Made by a program: the position numbers and the translations under genes. The notes under the pieces are model-generated. The model was not told the origin of the DNA. It made no database searches and saw nothing but the letters and a program-made list of their open reading frames with translations. A DNA stretch of 64,000 bases, from positions 36,351,304-36,415,303 of the forward strand of contig NC_092671.1 of the NCBI RefSeq assembly GCF_964355755.1. The letters are read 5' to 3'. Origin of the DNA: Antedon mediterranea (Eukaryota > Echinodermata > Crinoidea > Comatulida > Antedonidae). Every line of letters starts with the position of its first letter. Position 1 is the first letter of the stretch. Below, piece after piece: positions 15,201 to 30,200 of this stretch.

Positions 15201-18200
15201 TGATTTCACCATGTCCTGTAAAATTGGTGGTTTCTATTAAGATGCTACCACCACTTCCGCCACCAGATCCAGTGCCTGTACCAGATTGACCTTGAAGATA
15301 TATCAGTCCATCCATAGTAAATAATCTACCATTTCCCCAGTACAGCTTACCACCACCACTACCACCGATTCCTGATCCGTTTCCTCCTCCACTGCCAAAA
15401 TGTGTCGGTGAATACAAAGATCCATATGGACTGCCACCTGAAATAGGACTAGGAGCTCCACCATCCCCACCATGTCCTGCTCCATATCCTATATTACCTG
15501 AGGAATAACCTCTCCCAGGCCCACTTTCAGCTGCAAAACCAGTGTAATTTAAATTTAAAACACCTTGACTTTCTAAGATGGCGTCCCCTGTTTCAATACT
15601 GCCGTGGTTCATATTAACTTGCCCATGGTACTTAATCGTTAGTAAACTACATGTTATTGTTAAATCCTCTGTGGTCTTTACTAAGTCCAAAAATGAATCT
15701 TTTTGAATTGTAAGAAAACTAAACGATATATTCCCAGGTTCTGTCATTCTGAAATAGGTTCCATTTGAAATCAATGCAGTCTGTGTAGTTGAAGAACACG
15801 TCACGTCTGCTCCTCCAGCAACATGCAATTCCAAGACACCAGTCACCAATCCATCAATGATTGTTCTAGTTCCTAGAAGGAAAAGCCTTGATGGAAAAAT
15901 AACCTCTGCCCCTATATCAATCTTGAAACTAACAGGAGCAATCGTAAACCCTGACTGGGATTCTACATACTCAGAGTACAATTTCTGGCTTGTTCGTAAA
16001 TGTAACTGACCGGTTCTATCTCCAACAAATCGATGTACAACAAATGTTGCATTTCCCTCATGCAGCCACAATACAACATGGTTGTTCATCTCAAGTTCAT
16101 CGACCTCAAAGTATGTTCCGTTCTCGTTCATTATTACTGTAGGAAGATCATGGTTTCTGTTCAAATTATCTACATACAATTTTCTAAATCCATCTGTCCA
16201 CAGGGTCTCATTGAATTCATTCTGCGTTGCTTTTCGAAATCTTAATCCATCGTTTGTATCGGTATAATATACTGTTCCACAAGCTCCATTACCAGAATTT
16301 CCAAGACCACCGTAGGCGGTTAGGTCACCAGAATATTCCCGGAGCCATGACACGTGTACAGCTAGACGACCACCAGCTCCTCCGTACCCTGAATTATGAC
16401 CATTTCCTCCGTTGACAGATATTCGGCCATGACCAGAGAATAAAAGAGTTTGTATATAAACACCTCCTCCACTTCCTCCTCCATCATCAGTTCCTGTACC
16501 ATCTCCACCATTGTTGAGAATTTCGCCATCAATGTGGAGTGAATTCCCAACATGCATGGTAATAAGACTGCCTCCACTACCACCGTTGGTTCCTCCTCCT
16601 CCGCTACCCATATGAATAGGTTTAATGTATGAGCCATATGAGTATCCTATAACATTTTAAGACAAAATTACAGTGAATAGGATAAAAATGTATATTGTAA
16701 CATTATATTTTAAGCTGTAATCTTGTGATACAATTTCTTGCATGCTTTTCACTTCACTAAATAAATAAACGTTGATTGTTTATTTTACTATTTGCTATTT
16801 AGTTCTACAGTTAATAAATTCAGTTTTTTTTTATTTTAAACATGATAAATAATTTTGCACTTTCTAAATAAGCTTACCTATTGTTGTATTATTAATGTCT
16901 GTACCACCTCCAAAGCCACCATGACCAGCACCGGTTCCTTTACTATCCGGTTTGTGACCAGGTTGTTCACCTTGGCCAGCACCGGGACCTCTACCACTTG
17001 TCTGGAACTGGGCTTCTCCCTCAATATGGATGTTGTTAGCTAGGATATTGATGGATTGTGCAGAAACAAGAGATTTATAGCGAAGTATTATTTCGCTTAT
17101 CTGTAACAACATATGCTCTGGATACGTAAGTGTCGACTCTGATTCAAGTTTTAAAATTCCTAGTTGTAAATTTCCTGTTCACAGAAAATAAAACAAATAA
17201 TAACAGATGAATAACTTGTACTAGCAATTTCTATTAAAGCTTGGTTCCCACTAGAACGTAACGCAAGGACGTAAACGCAACGGAAGCGTTTTAACCAATG
17301 ACAAGCGAAGTTATAGACAGTTAGCAATCACAAGCGAATAAGCCATCGCTTGTGATTGGTCAATTCACTTGCGTTGCGTTACGTCCTTGTGTTGCGTCGC
17401 TAGTGGGAACCACGCTTTTGACAAATGTTGATAGTTGTTAATATCACCAATTTTAATTATAACATTAACATGACATGTTACACCACACATCATAAACTTA
17501 AATCTTAAATCCTTTGTCGATTCGATTTCTGTTTGTCATTTGCAGACAATTAAATGCATTTATGCAGCAGCAATTATATACATGAAACATGAAACTTTCA
17601 ATAAACCAATTATCGAGTACACACTTGCTACGTTTTGGCTATTTTCAGTAGCCTTGGTCACACAATTGACTCTGTGATGACCTGTCATGGCTCGGCGATT
17701 CGTGCCATCCCTCGACTGATGTTCAGCTTTCTGCTGATGTCCCCCTCTGGATGCCTGGGTGTTCCTTTTGATCATATCATCATAGATGTGGCTCGCTCAT
17801 GTCCTCAATAGCCAAAACGTAAGTGAGTACTTGATATTAAATTGTTTTATTGAAAGTTCAACCTTTTTATACAATATTATTTTGAAACCAGGAGTTAACG
17901 GTGAAGACTATTCCTTACCTTTCTCTGGTTCGAATGTGTAAGACCCATTGTTAATTTGCACAGTAGTAGCATTTGCACCAATAACTAACTCTTTCTGATC
18001 AGCGACAGTGAGGTTATAGACGCCAGTTAACCTCCCATTAAGAATAAACGGAGGATTTTTATCTCCGATTATTCGAAAATCTGAGGGAAGGTAGACTTCA
18101 CCGTCATTGTTAACATGGAAGTTCACAGGAGGAACAGAACGTCTAATTATGTCTTGGGAATATTCAATATAAAACGTCTGATCTTCTTGTATGTTGAACA

Positions 18201-21200
18201 AACTTGATCTGTCACCAAGAACAGTACCGATGGAGACTGATCTACTACCATTAAGTTCAAACGTAACCTACAAAAAAAAACAATTGCTACAGTTTAGAAA
18301 CCATAATTATTAGTATTTTAAAAATGTCTTGTCAGTACTTCAATAATTGGTCAAAAATAAATTTTAAAATGGAATCAGTGATTCTAAGGAATAGGAGTAT
18401 ACAATCTGGAAATTCTGAATGTTTTAAAATATCGTTCCTGTCCTAAAGTCAAATAGTATAATTAGTTTAAATAATAAAATATAAACCACTAACGTTATTT
18501 TGCAAAGTTAATTCTTCAAAGGCGAAATCAGCAAAGTTTGGTTCAAATACATCTTCACCCATCATTACTGGGTTGAATTCGTCCAGAATAAATGGCCATG
18601 GATGAACACTGTTCATTTCGTCTAGGTAAAGTCTACGATAAATTGTACCATTTCTTTGTTCTTCAACATAGATGGTGCCAGTTCCTCCGCCAGATGTCGT
18701 TGATTTTCCTTCAGCTCCAAACGCAATTAAAGCACCTCGATATTCATCTTGCGCGTTGACGTGAATGGCTATACGTCCACCAGAACCTCCACCAGCGTTT
18801 ACACCAGTTCCTCCTTTAGCTTCTATCTTTCCATGCCCACGAATATGGTCTAAGAAAACAACAAAATATTACTGTGATATTTAATTTTAATCAAATGAAG
18901 TTGTAAGTACATTTTAATTTATCATCTTATTTATCATTTATCTACATCTTGAGACAAACATTTCCTATTTCATTTGAAACAACATAAAAATGCAAGAAAA
19001 CTGTATACAGTACAGCTAAAAATTACTACAATATTTCCCAAGTTCTAACTTCATGGCTAAGCGTGGCTATGAGGTATTGTATTTTTTATCGCGATCCTAC
19101 TACGAAATACATTGTTTTTTATTTAAAATCCTATGAGAAGCATTGTTTTGCCATACATCTTATCACAGTGTCTTATAAACACCAATTTTATCAATTATCC
19201 AAGGAAACAATGATTGACTATACAGAAGCGATGTCCGATATATTTATTTAGCCTAGGGCCAGAGTCCAGCGATCAATTTAACCAAAATATGTATAGCTTC
19301 ATGCAAACCTGTAGTTATCCAAGTTGATCCACCACTTCCACCTCCTAGTGAGGTCACTGTTCCATCATCGGCATTGACGTTTATAATACCATCAAGATCT
19401 AGAATTGCTCCAACTAATATCCGTATTCTACCACCTCCTCTTGGCCCTGTCCCACTACCTCCAGCACTACCACCAAATATTGGTTGGTAAATTGAGCCAA
19501 ACGTCCTTCCACCCATTCTGCCATTTTTATCTAAAGTACATTACATTAAAAAGTTTACAGTACAGCATGGAAAATGTAATTTAAAAAGTTAAAAAAATAT
19601 GGAATAAATTAAAATTTATTTGAAATTACATAAAAGTAAGTGCACAGTAGTTAAACGTCACTTTATAGCAAGGAAAATGTAATTTAAAAAGTGAACAAAT
19701 ATGGGATAAGTGGAAATTTACTTGCAATTTCAGAAAATTGTATTAGAATGAAAGAATTTTTGTACTAAAGGTAAATTATTTATCTTCATACCTGATCCAC
19801 CAAATGAAGCATGTCCAGCCCCAGCCTCTGAATGACTTGATACACCTGGAGAATCACCAACTGGGCCTCTACCTTGGCAATTTAAGAGAGCGCCAGGTTC
19901 CAAGTAAAAGTCAGTTACATAAATTTCGAAAAATTCAGCAGTAAATTCTGAGTTTGATTTCATATCCTACATTACACAAAACAAGTTAGGCATTATACAA
20001 AAAAAAAATTATTATTTAATGAAATCACTTAAAAGAGATACTAAATTGATTGGAAGAACACACTAACTTTTGAATGAGTTTTCATTCTGGGAGATCATGA
20101 TGTCTGCATATAAGAGGTGTTCAACTACAGTATGTGATAATATGTTACACATACATATACAAACGTACTTGTTTTAAATGAAGAATAACAGCCATTAAAT
20201 ATCTAAAATGTACATTGGGTGTAATGATAAATAATAATACACATGTTGCATACTCACCAAAAAGCCAACTTCAAATGTGATTCCCAACGGTGGTGGAAAT
20301 GCAACCCTCGACTCAGCTCCAAATTCAAGATCTGAAAACTTAAAAGTTCCTGGTTCTTCTTCTACAACAACTTCATTAACCAAAAGTGAGGTGTGCGCAA
20401 ATTCTCCAATTAACGCTTGCCTTCTATATGCAATTCGCAGATTATGTACTCCAAATAGCTGTCCATTCCAGTCAAGGGCTGGGATTCCTTTACCAATTAT
20501 ATCTACAGTTTGTGCAAAATGCGCTGTGGCACCTGGGTCAATTTTATAATTCACTGGTGATTTAAGAACAGTTTTCACAGATTCTTCAACTTCAACTGCA
20601 TATGTCTGATTTTTAAGCATATGTACTACTGCTGTAAAATCACCATATAGATGGTGTATGACCATTTTCTTGCCAGTCATTTTCAATGCAGCATTTCTTG
20701 TCAAATGTATCTCGTCAAATTCATATTCTGTTATATTTGGCTCATCGATGATATGGTATATTTTCCAAGAACGATGTGAGTTATCAAGTCGCAGCTGAAC
20801 ATAAGTTTTGTACTTTTGTCTTTCGTCCTGAAGATAAACCGTCCCTGGACCACCATGTGATAGTTCATCTCCAGTAGGGCCACCCTCACCTCCATAGGCA
20901 TTGTATTCTCCTTCAAAATTATTTTTCATCGATGTAATGACCATTATACGGCCTCCAGATCCACCACCTGATTTTACTTTATTGCCATTTCCTCCATGAG
21001 AGGTGACCACACCATGCCCTTCCATTTCGATGGCCGATACCAAAATTCCACCTCCACTTCCACCGCCACCACTTCCGCTCAGATCTTTTGCTCCATCTGC
21101 TTTAATTACTCCATCTAAATGAAGTTTTCCAGCTACATTTATAGAAACATATCCACCGCCTTTCCCATTTGTATTTGATTGTCCATTTCCACCATCACTA

Positions 21201-24200
21201 CCTCTTAACAAAGTAGATTTATAAGAGCCATAATACGAACCACCAGGTGAATTTGATCCATATCCTCCTGCGCTTGCATGTCCAGCACCCGCACCACCTT
21301 CGGTGTTATCACTACCTTTCCCAATAGTCTCTGAAATGCTGTCCTCAGGTCTATCTTCAGCTGAACATGTCAGAATTGCTCCTTCCTCTAAGTTTAGTAC
21401 TGAAGAAAGAAGCTCAATATGTTCAGCAGATATCTTAGCTGCATATTTCGCATCAAATTCAACAACGCTACATCTCATTCCAACGTCTGGTGCGAACTGC
21501 ATTGTTGACTCACTCAGTAGCTGCAGAGTAGCAAACCTAAATTCGCCAGGCTCATCAATATATTCATATTTTCCATCTAAATACATGGCCGTATGAGCAT
21601 ATTTCATAAATTGAACTGTAGATCCCTGATTTATTACTAAATGCGCGACATTGATTAACTGTCCGTTAAGATCAAAAGAAACAGTATTCGAGTTCAGGCC
21701 TTCTCCAATAACATAAAGTGTTTCTGGAAATAAGATTGTAGCACTTTCGTCAATGATAAAATTAACTGGTGGTTTGCTAACTGTTGGAACCGATTCAACC
21801 ACTTCAATTATGAATGAGTGATTGAGATGAGCATGTAGTAATCCACTGCGATCACCATAAACATTATGAATAACTAATTCCTTATCAACAGATGTTTCTG
21901 GAAAATGGAGAGACGACTTACTAGGCATATGCACCTCATCAAACTCATAAAAGTCCATGTTGGTTTCATTGAGGGTAACATATTGGCGAATATCTCTATC
22001 CAAATTGTTGATAAACAGTCGTTTGTAGGTATCAGAGTTTTTGGGTTCTTGTAAATACACTGTACCTGAGCCACCGCTATTTGTTAAATGATCAGATCCA
22101 CTACCACCAACACTTATGAACATGCCTTTATATTCATTGGTTATATTTGTGTACACAGCAATTCTTCCACCTGAACCACCCCCTTTATTTGTACCTCCTT
22201 TACCCCCATCAGCAGTTGCTTTTCCATATCCGTTCATTTCAGTGGAAACAATCAACATACTTCCAGCACTTCCACCTCCTCCTTCATTATATGTATCTCC
22301 TCCAGAAACTGTTAATTCACCATCTAAAATGATATTACTAGCATCAATGTACATAGTACCACCACCTTTTCCACCACTACCATCACTTCCTCGGCTCCCT
22401 TTGTTTGTAGGCAAGTACAGTGATCCATATGGTTTGCCACCCGTTGCTGCATTTGAGGTTATTCCACCAAAACTGCCATGTCCAGCTCCTGTACATTTTC
22501 CTCCCTTGCATGTACCACTACCAGTACTAATGTCAATATCATTTGAATCTTTTCTAGTATTACCATCACATGTAATCAGACCACCAAGTTCAACATCCAA
22601 TAGAGAATATTTTCCATGATGGAAGTCAGAGGCTACCGTTGCATAAAACTTGATCATTAAACGACCTATATTTATGATAGATCCCATGTCGTTAGCAAAT
22701 ATCCATTGACTCCCACTAAACATTTCTACAGTTCCAAATGTAAATTCTCCTGCGTTCGATGAAGATGAAACGCCTGATGTTGAAAACTCTGCTGTCTGTG
22801 CAGTTTGGGTAACTTTCATTACTCTATCTTCAGCAAGGATAAGATCAATCACTCCAGCTAACGTTCCAGATAAATCCAGAGCACTGTGTTGATCTACAGT
22901 ACCAAGAAGTTGTGTCTTTGAAGACATAATCAAAGTTCCACCGAGGTCAACTTTAAGATTGATTTTAGTCTTACTAGCAGTGTTATTGGTCTCAAGTTCA
23001 CGCTCAACAAACATTGTCTGCTGTTCATGAATATGAACTAAACCAGATCCGTCGCCAACAAGCTTTCTTATTGTGAAAGTAGTATTAAGTTCCTCTTTAA
23101 CTTCCATTTCAAACATAACATTATTACTGAGATCTATCTCATCTATAAAACCATCATCCCATTCTTCTGCAAGTGTAAAGAAGAGATCAGTTTGTCCATT
23201 CTCATTATCAACAATAAGTTTTTCAAACCAGGTACTGTTGTCTGATAATTTTGTCTTGATGTAGATCGAACCAGGTCCTCCGTCGTTACCACCATCCCCA
23301 CCGGCAGCCTCATATTTACCTATGAACATATCAGTGCCATGAACATAACTGGCAATGCGTCCACCTCCACCACTACCTGAGCCAGACGTACCAGACCCAC
23401 CATTTGCTGAAAACATACCAGTACCCCGAAGACTCTCATAACATATGATGTATATACTTCCTCCACTGCCAGCTCCAGTACTACTTGATTCTCCATTAGC
23501 CAAAATATTTCCATCAAGATTTAGTTGGTTTCCTGACAAATAAACAGTTGCACCGCCTCTGGCCCCTCCACCACCACTCGTTCCTGGATGTATTGGATTG
23601 TAGATTGAACCGAAAGAAGGGGCAGATGGATTTCCTCCTCCAGGCCCACCATAGCCACCACCACCATTACCAACTCCTCCACTAGGATGGGTAAGGTTAA
23701 AACCTGCTTTAGCAGACACATCGATTACAGCATTTCGTTCAAGAATAAATACTTCTGATGTTATATCAACAAAATCATATGTTAAAGTAACAGAACCCTT
23801 GATGTCTAATAATTCAGTAGTTAGTTTAAGACCAGTGTTTACAATTTCCAATAAAGACCCTCGTTTAAGCACCAAACTGGTAAATAAAAATGTTCCTGAA
23901 TCACCAATTGGTGTGAACCCATCTACTGTCAATCTACCGGCAGTTGATATATTATACAGTCTCAGTATTCCATTCTCTTCTATTGACACCGTTTCAGCTA
24001 CAAATTTCCCCTCGATGTCAAGTGTTGTTCCATCAACCACCAAATAGTATGGGAAGATGACAGTCGATGAGCTATCTACAATGATGTTAACTGTTGTTAA
24101 CATGTGACCGAATACATTTTCAAAGTCTCCAGCATACATTGTCTGCATATTATTTGCATAAATTGTAGCACTCTTGTCCCCATTAAGTTGCTTGATATAA

Positions 24201-27200
24201 ATGTCATTCTGAGTACCATTAAACAGAAGTGATGCACATCCTAGAATAGAATAATTTTAGATATATTTTACACAGATTTAGTATATTCATTATTATGAAA
24301 GTAGAGTATGGGGTCAGACAGTATTGAAGTTTTGTTATATTACACTAACATATCAAAAGCTTTAATGTATACAATTTACATAATATATGTTAGTAATAAA
24401 TGTCATTAAATTTTCTTTTTAATGTTTCCAATTATTATAACCATGATTTGTAGGTGTGGCAAGTAATTTACTTTCAAAAATGTAAAAACAATGTTTCACA
24501 TCACTGATTATTAAACTATAAATACCTTCTACTAAAAGCGTATCCATATCAAAGTCTTCCGCTTCAGTTGTTAACACAGATTTTGAGAACATCGGACAAG
24601 GACTCTCTTTTCCACCGTCGATGCTCACATGATATTCAGGAAATCCAGACAATTGAGTTTTGACAAAAATAGATCCTGCTGCCCCAACTACAATATTTAT
24701 ATCATCTGTGTTACTTCCGGCTCCATAACAGGTTATGTCACCTTTAAATCCAAAGCTTAAATGATAAAAGCAAATTTATAAACTGGTAAATTTAGACATA
24801 GGTAATACACATTGTAACATAATAATGGATCCGTGTTGGCTCACAATGGATAGTACATACAATTTGTTTGTTGTTTCAGTCAATTTTTGTTAATTTTTTA
24901 CAAGTTTACATCAAAACACCTACTAGAAACTCTGAATATATAATGACATAAAGGAACAAAATACAATTTAAGTAAATATATTTATTTATATTTCTATAAA
25001 ACCTAAGTATGGTACAAAAATGTCTTAACAGAAATATGTGATGGCCTTGGTAAAGTTATGTATCCTTTCTACAATGACAATTAAACAACAGAAAACAAGC
25101 ATCTTACTCATTTTGTACATGGAGAGCTATTCTTCCTCCAGCACCACCAGATCCAATTCCTTGACCCTTACCACCGTTGGCTGATAACTTACCAGCACCA
25201 ACAATATCAGAAGCTGTAATATACACTCCACCTCCACTACCACCGCCGCTATTACTAGTTCCATCTTCTCCATTAACAATAATGTTTCCTTTAAATTAAA
25301 GTTTGATTTTTTATAATATAAATTGTGTAATTTTCTTAAAATAAAGTCATCAATGTTTGTCTTTTCATTCATTCATCAGTGGAAAATTACTTCCATTTAG
25401 TGTCATTTGCATATAACATATACATAAAAATTATGTTTGAGATATACAACAGATAATGAATAAGATTAAGAATTTTTACCTTGTAACAACAGATTTCCAA
25501 TGATCTTTAGATTTAGATATCCGCCCCCAGCACCACCAGCTCCAGAAGCACTACCTCCACCACTTCCTGGCAATGATGGATGCTCCATTGACCCGTACCA
25601 AAAACCACCTTGACTATCAACAGTCCTGTCATAACCACCATAACCTCCATATCCTGCACCGGTACCTTGAATGCCCGTCTGAAAAGAACATTAATATAAT
25701 ATTATTCATTGAATACACAGTCAGTGGCATAACGTAGAGACCTGAGGCCCCTGGTTTAGGAACCCTGATGCTAAACTAAAGACTTACTGAATTCCCAGCT
25801 CCAAATCCTGTATCACTGGGTTCTCCACCACCAGTCAGATCAATTGTTGCACCAGGATGAACGATAACCTCATTACTTTCCAAAAGAAGCCTGTGAGCTA
25901 TAAAGACTGCACCATACTCCAACTCCAAATAATCAATAGACAACGGTTCAGTTTGATTTTCAGAAGGCTTAGGTAGTGTCAGTTGTCCATGGTTTTCTAC
26001 AACTAAGCTTGCAAGCCTGTACACACCTGGTGGTGAGTAGCGGTAACTACCACCAATATTTAGAGATGTTCTTCCAACCGAGGATAGTGTTACTTTCTGA
26101 TTTGCACCAATTATCATATTGAATATGTTAGTGAGGATACCTGAAAGAAAGGATGGTAAACCTGTAAATTACATGGACATTGTTAGTGCTATGTTAGTAA
26201 TAATTACCTGTATTTAATAAAGCTCACTAATTTAATGATACTTGTATTGTAATTCTAGAGAGTTGTAGATTTAAATAAATTTAAATATTATTGAGTGTGA
26301 ACAATTTGAGGGCATATCTTCAATATTACAATAAATTATCTCTGCACACATTCAATGAAATAAATGAGCTGTTGTAGACATTAGCTTGATCCTGTGTTTG
26401 TATTTTGGCAAAAACTATTTTTCATTTTTTTGGGCAACATACCTGATAAGTCATTGTCTGGTCCTTGGAAGTTAACAGTGGGTGGCAGACGAAGCTCTCC
26501 CTCCTGATGCAATTGGATACTGCATTTTATGACAGTTTCATCATATTGTTCATCAATTCCAAGTGACATCGTGTCATGAATCTGAATCACACTTTCTTTA
26601 TCACAATAAAAACGATCGGTTGTGACTGTTATTTCCTCACCAGATAATTTCAAATATATGTGACCTTTAACATGAAGTTCATTAAATTCATGCTCAGAAA
26701 TTTCAGTTTCGTTGAGGAGTGTCGTTGGAATTTTATCATCTGCAGTGACTTCTGAGTTATCGATAAACAGCTTGGATGATTTCACACGATCAATAATCTG
26801 AACTTGATAATAAGTTCCTGATCCGCCAGACTGACTCTGACTATGAACTTTTTTCCCACCGTTAATGACAGCTGATCCCGTAAAAAGTGAAGTGGTTTCA
26901 ACTTGTGTAACTATACGCCCACCTCCTCCAGCGCCTCCACCGCTACTACCACCGTCTCCTCCAACAACATTCATTAGGCCAGATCCAATAAATGAGTACT
27001 TTACATCAAGAACTATAGTTCCACCGCTACCTCCACCAGCCGTGTTACTGCCTTCCATTCCACGTGAAGAAACGGTACCATCTAGTCTGAGATAATCAGT
27101 ATTAAGTATGATAATACCACCTCCGGATCCACCTGATGTTCCATCTGAACTTCCCCCACCACTACCATGATCAGATATGTCGTATAAACTACCATAAGAA

Positions 27201-30200
27201 CAGGTTGAAGGTTCAACACCAGACTTTCCACTTCCACCACATCCTCCATAGCTTCCACCAGATCCGCTGACTCCATCCCAGATACCAAGACCGGGTCCAT
27301 TATTGGAAGTAAAACCACCACCATCACTTCTAATAATTCCACCATAATCAATTTCTATATATGGTGAATCCACCTGTAACCAATCTGATTTGATTTCAGC
27401 CAAATAACGAAGATGGATATCGGTTAAGATAATCAAAGATATCTTGGTACTGTCGCTGTTGAATGTGATTGATCCTGATCCTAACACATGCAGTTCATCA
27501 AAGGTGAATTCACCAGGAGAATCTTGGAATTGTGCATTAGCTGTACTGGCTTTGCTATCAATAATTATGTTTGAATTAGCTCCAACATTGAAATTGGTTA
27601 CGCCATACAATACTCCCATCAGATGAAGAGAAGCACGATCTTGTATATTTGCTTGAAAAATAACATTACTAGCCAGACTGATTTGTGCATATTTTTCTAC
27701 ATGTAAGGCAGTTGTCATGGGGTATAAACTTGCCCCATAATCTGCAGCAATGGATACAGATTGATTCTGCTTTACCAACATAAAACCAGTGTTATCACCT
27801 GTCAGGCTAGTAACTGTAACCACTTGACTGGCATCTGTTAAAAATTCAACTCTTCCGTGTCTTATGCAAGTAAGATCAAAAGGTGTGTTTGATTGTAACA
27901 ATATGGTATTCATTTCAGAAAACCTATCATCATTATCTACAACAACTGTGTCCACAATTGATCCTCTACATAGAACTTTTGTATAAATTGTACCTGCAGC
28001 TCCAACTTTATTACCTCCTCCACCAAAAGCATTTATTTGTCCTTGGAAATCATTGGTCTCATCTAAGTAAATAGCAATTCTACCACCACTTCCTCCACCA
28101 CCGCTTTGAGATCCACTACCACCATTAGAGTAGACATAACCATGTCCTTCCATTCTTGAAGATTTTATAAGAATGCTGCCACCCGCCGCTCCTCCTGGTA
28201 ATGAATTTTGCCATGATTGTCCATTTGCTGATAATATTCCATTCAGTTTTATTGTGTTAGTGATAGTCATACGCAAAACACCACCACCTCTTGCACCCCC
28301 AGCAATACCACTTCCAACATCTGATGGATTTGAGAATGAGCCATAAGCTTCACCAGGTAGTCCAGATATTACACCACCATAGCCTCCATGACTTGCACCT
28401 GAGTTAGTATTGTCAGGTGTTCCGACTCCAGTTGTGTTTCCTTGTCCATTCACATCAATCGTAGCATCTGTTTCTAGAATTGCTGTATTGAGCTCGAAAA
28501 TAAAGGCATTTAGATCAACTTCACCCTTGATCAGTGAACTATACAACATTATCAAAGAATTACATGTTACATTAACTACCTCATCATAGAATGTTACAAC
28601 TGAATGTTCTCCCATAAATAGTTCTTCTAATTTAAAGTCTCCAGATGTAGATACTTGGCCTACACTGCCACCAGAAGAGATGTCCAATGTAGCACTACCA
28701 CCCAACTTAACATAATCCGTTTCAATTTGACCAGTAGGACCAACTGTGGCAACACAGCCTCTACAAATGGATAGTTTAGGACTCCTGAGCACACCATCAA
28801 CAGTTACTGAAATTGTCTCAATTTCGTTTGTATATTCCAGGTTAGGCATAATATCTAATGTACAGTTAGTGAATACATTGAAACTACACCTCGGACCTAG
28901 ATCACTGTTACCAAACTTGGTGATGTATACTGTGGAGCCATTTACGATGCTCATATAGCCAGTTAAGTCACCATACAGTGTTTTTATGTCAAGGTTAGTT
29001 GATATTTTGATTTTAGAAGATGTGTTTAAATGAACTTCATTCAGTACATAGATATCCTCAAGCAAAGCAGATGACAATACAGTTGGTTGATCACAAATTC
29101 CATTGATGATAAGCTTTGTGTAGCTGTCATCTGTATCAGAAGTGTCATCAACAAATATTGTTCCTGCGGATCCACCAGATGAACCTTTAGCATTCATTTC
29201 ACCAAAGAAAGATGTCATATCATTAACATGAAGAGCAATACGTCCACCGCCACCTCCGAGTCCAGACTTTCCTGACCCTCCATGAGAGAGAAAACTTCCA
29301 TGACCTGTTATTGTGTGAGCTTTAATGGAAATGCTACCGCCACTTCCTCCACCTCCGATTGATGAGCTAGCCCCACTTGTGTCAATTGTACCATCTAAAT
29401 GAAAGGTAGTAGTTACTTCTATAGCAATTTGCCCTCCTCCATTTCCTCCATTAACTCCAGCAGTACCACATTTCATTGGTTCCGGTATACTCCCATACAA
29501 GTAATTTGAATCAGTTTGCCCACCACCAAGACCTCCATAGCTACCTCCAAAAGATTCCAAGTCATCTGCTGTCTTTCCTTTACCCTTAGCATTGATCTTA
29601 GCACCAAGACTTACATATAGTTCACCAACTGTTAAAGTGAATATGTCACTTGTACAGTTATTTGCGACTATTATTTCTGCTCCATAGTCTAACATCACTT
29701 CATCATAAACATGAGAATCACTGGATAGATAGCATGATTGATTCTGGTTCAAATGTAGTGTGTTTGTTTTTGGGCAGTCAGTGATTTCTAAATCTCTCGG
29801 AGAAGGCAAAATAAGTTCGGTGTCCTCTGTAGCTAAAAATGTGTTATTTGTAAAATTTGATCCATAACCAATCACCCATCTGTTTGCGTCAATGCGCATT
29901 GGATAGTTGGCATTATTTCGACAATCTGTTGCTCCTTTCATTATACCACCATATAATATATTTAGTTCAGTAATCCTAAATTGTCCTTCAATTCGTTCTT
30001 CTGATCTTGTTGGGTAACCCATTTCAAGTGCACCGCCATTATAAACAGTCAGTTCTCCCAATTCCAATCCATTAATAGTTCCACATGTTTCTAACCTTAT
30101 ATTATCTCTCAGAGTTACTGCAAGAGGTACAGTTACAAGGCCCATATCTGTCACTTTTATAGATAACGGTAAGTCTAATTGATCTGTATCATCAAACGAT

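Noticed and set aside
22116-22619. 167-codon plus-strand frame rich in Pro and Leu
   Set aside because: It is the complement of the Gly-rich modules in exon 46 (GGN codons read as NCC). The many similar plus-strand frames have the same cause.
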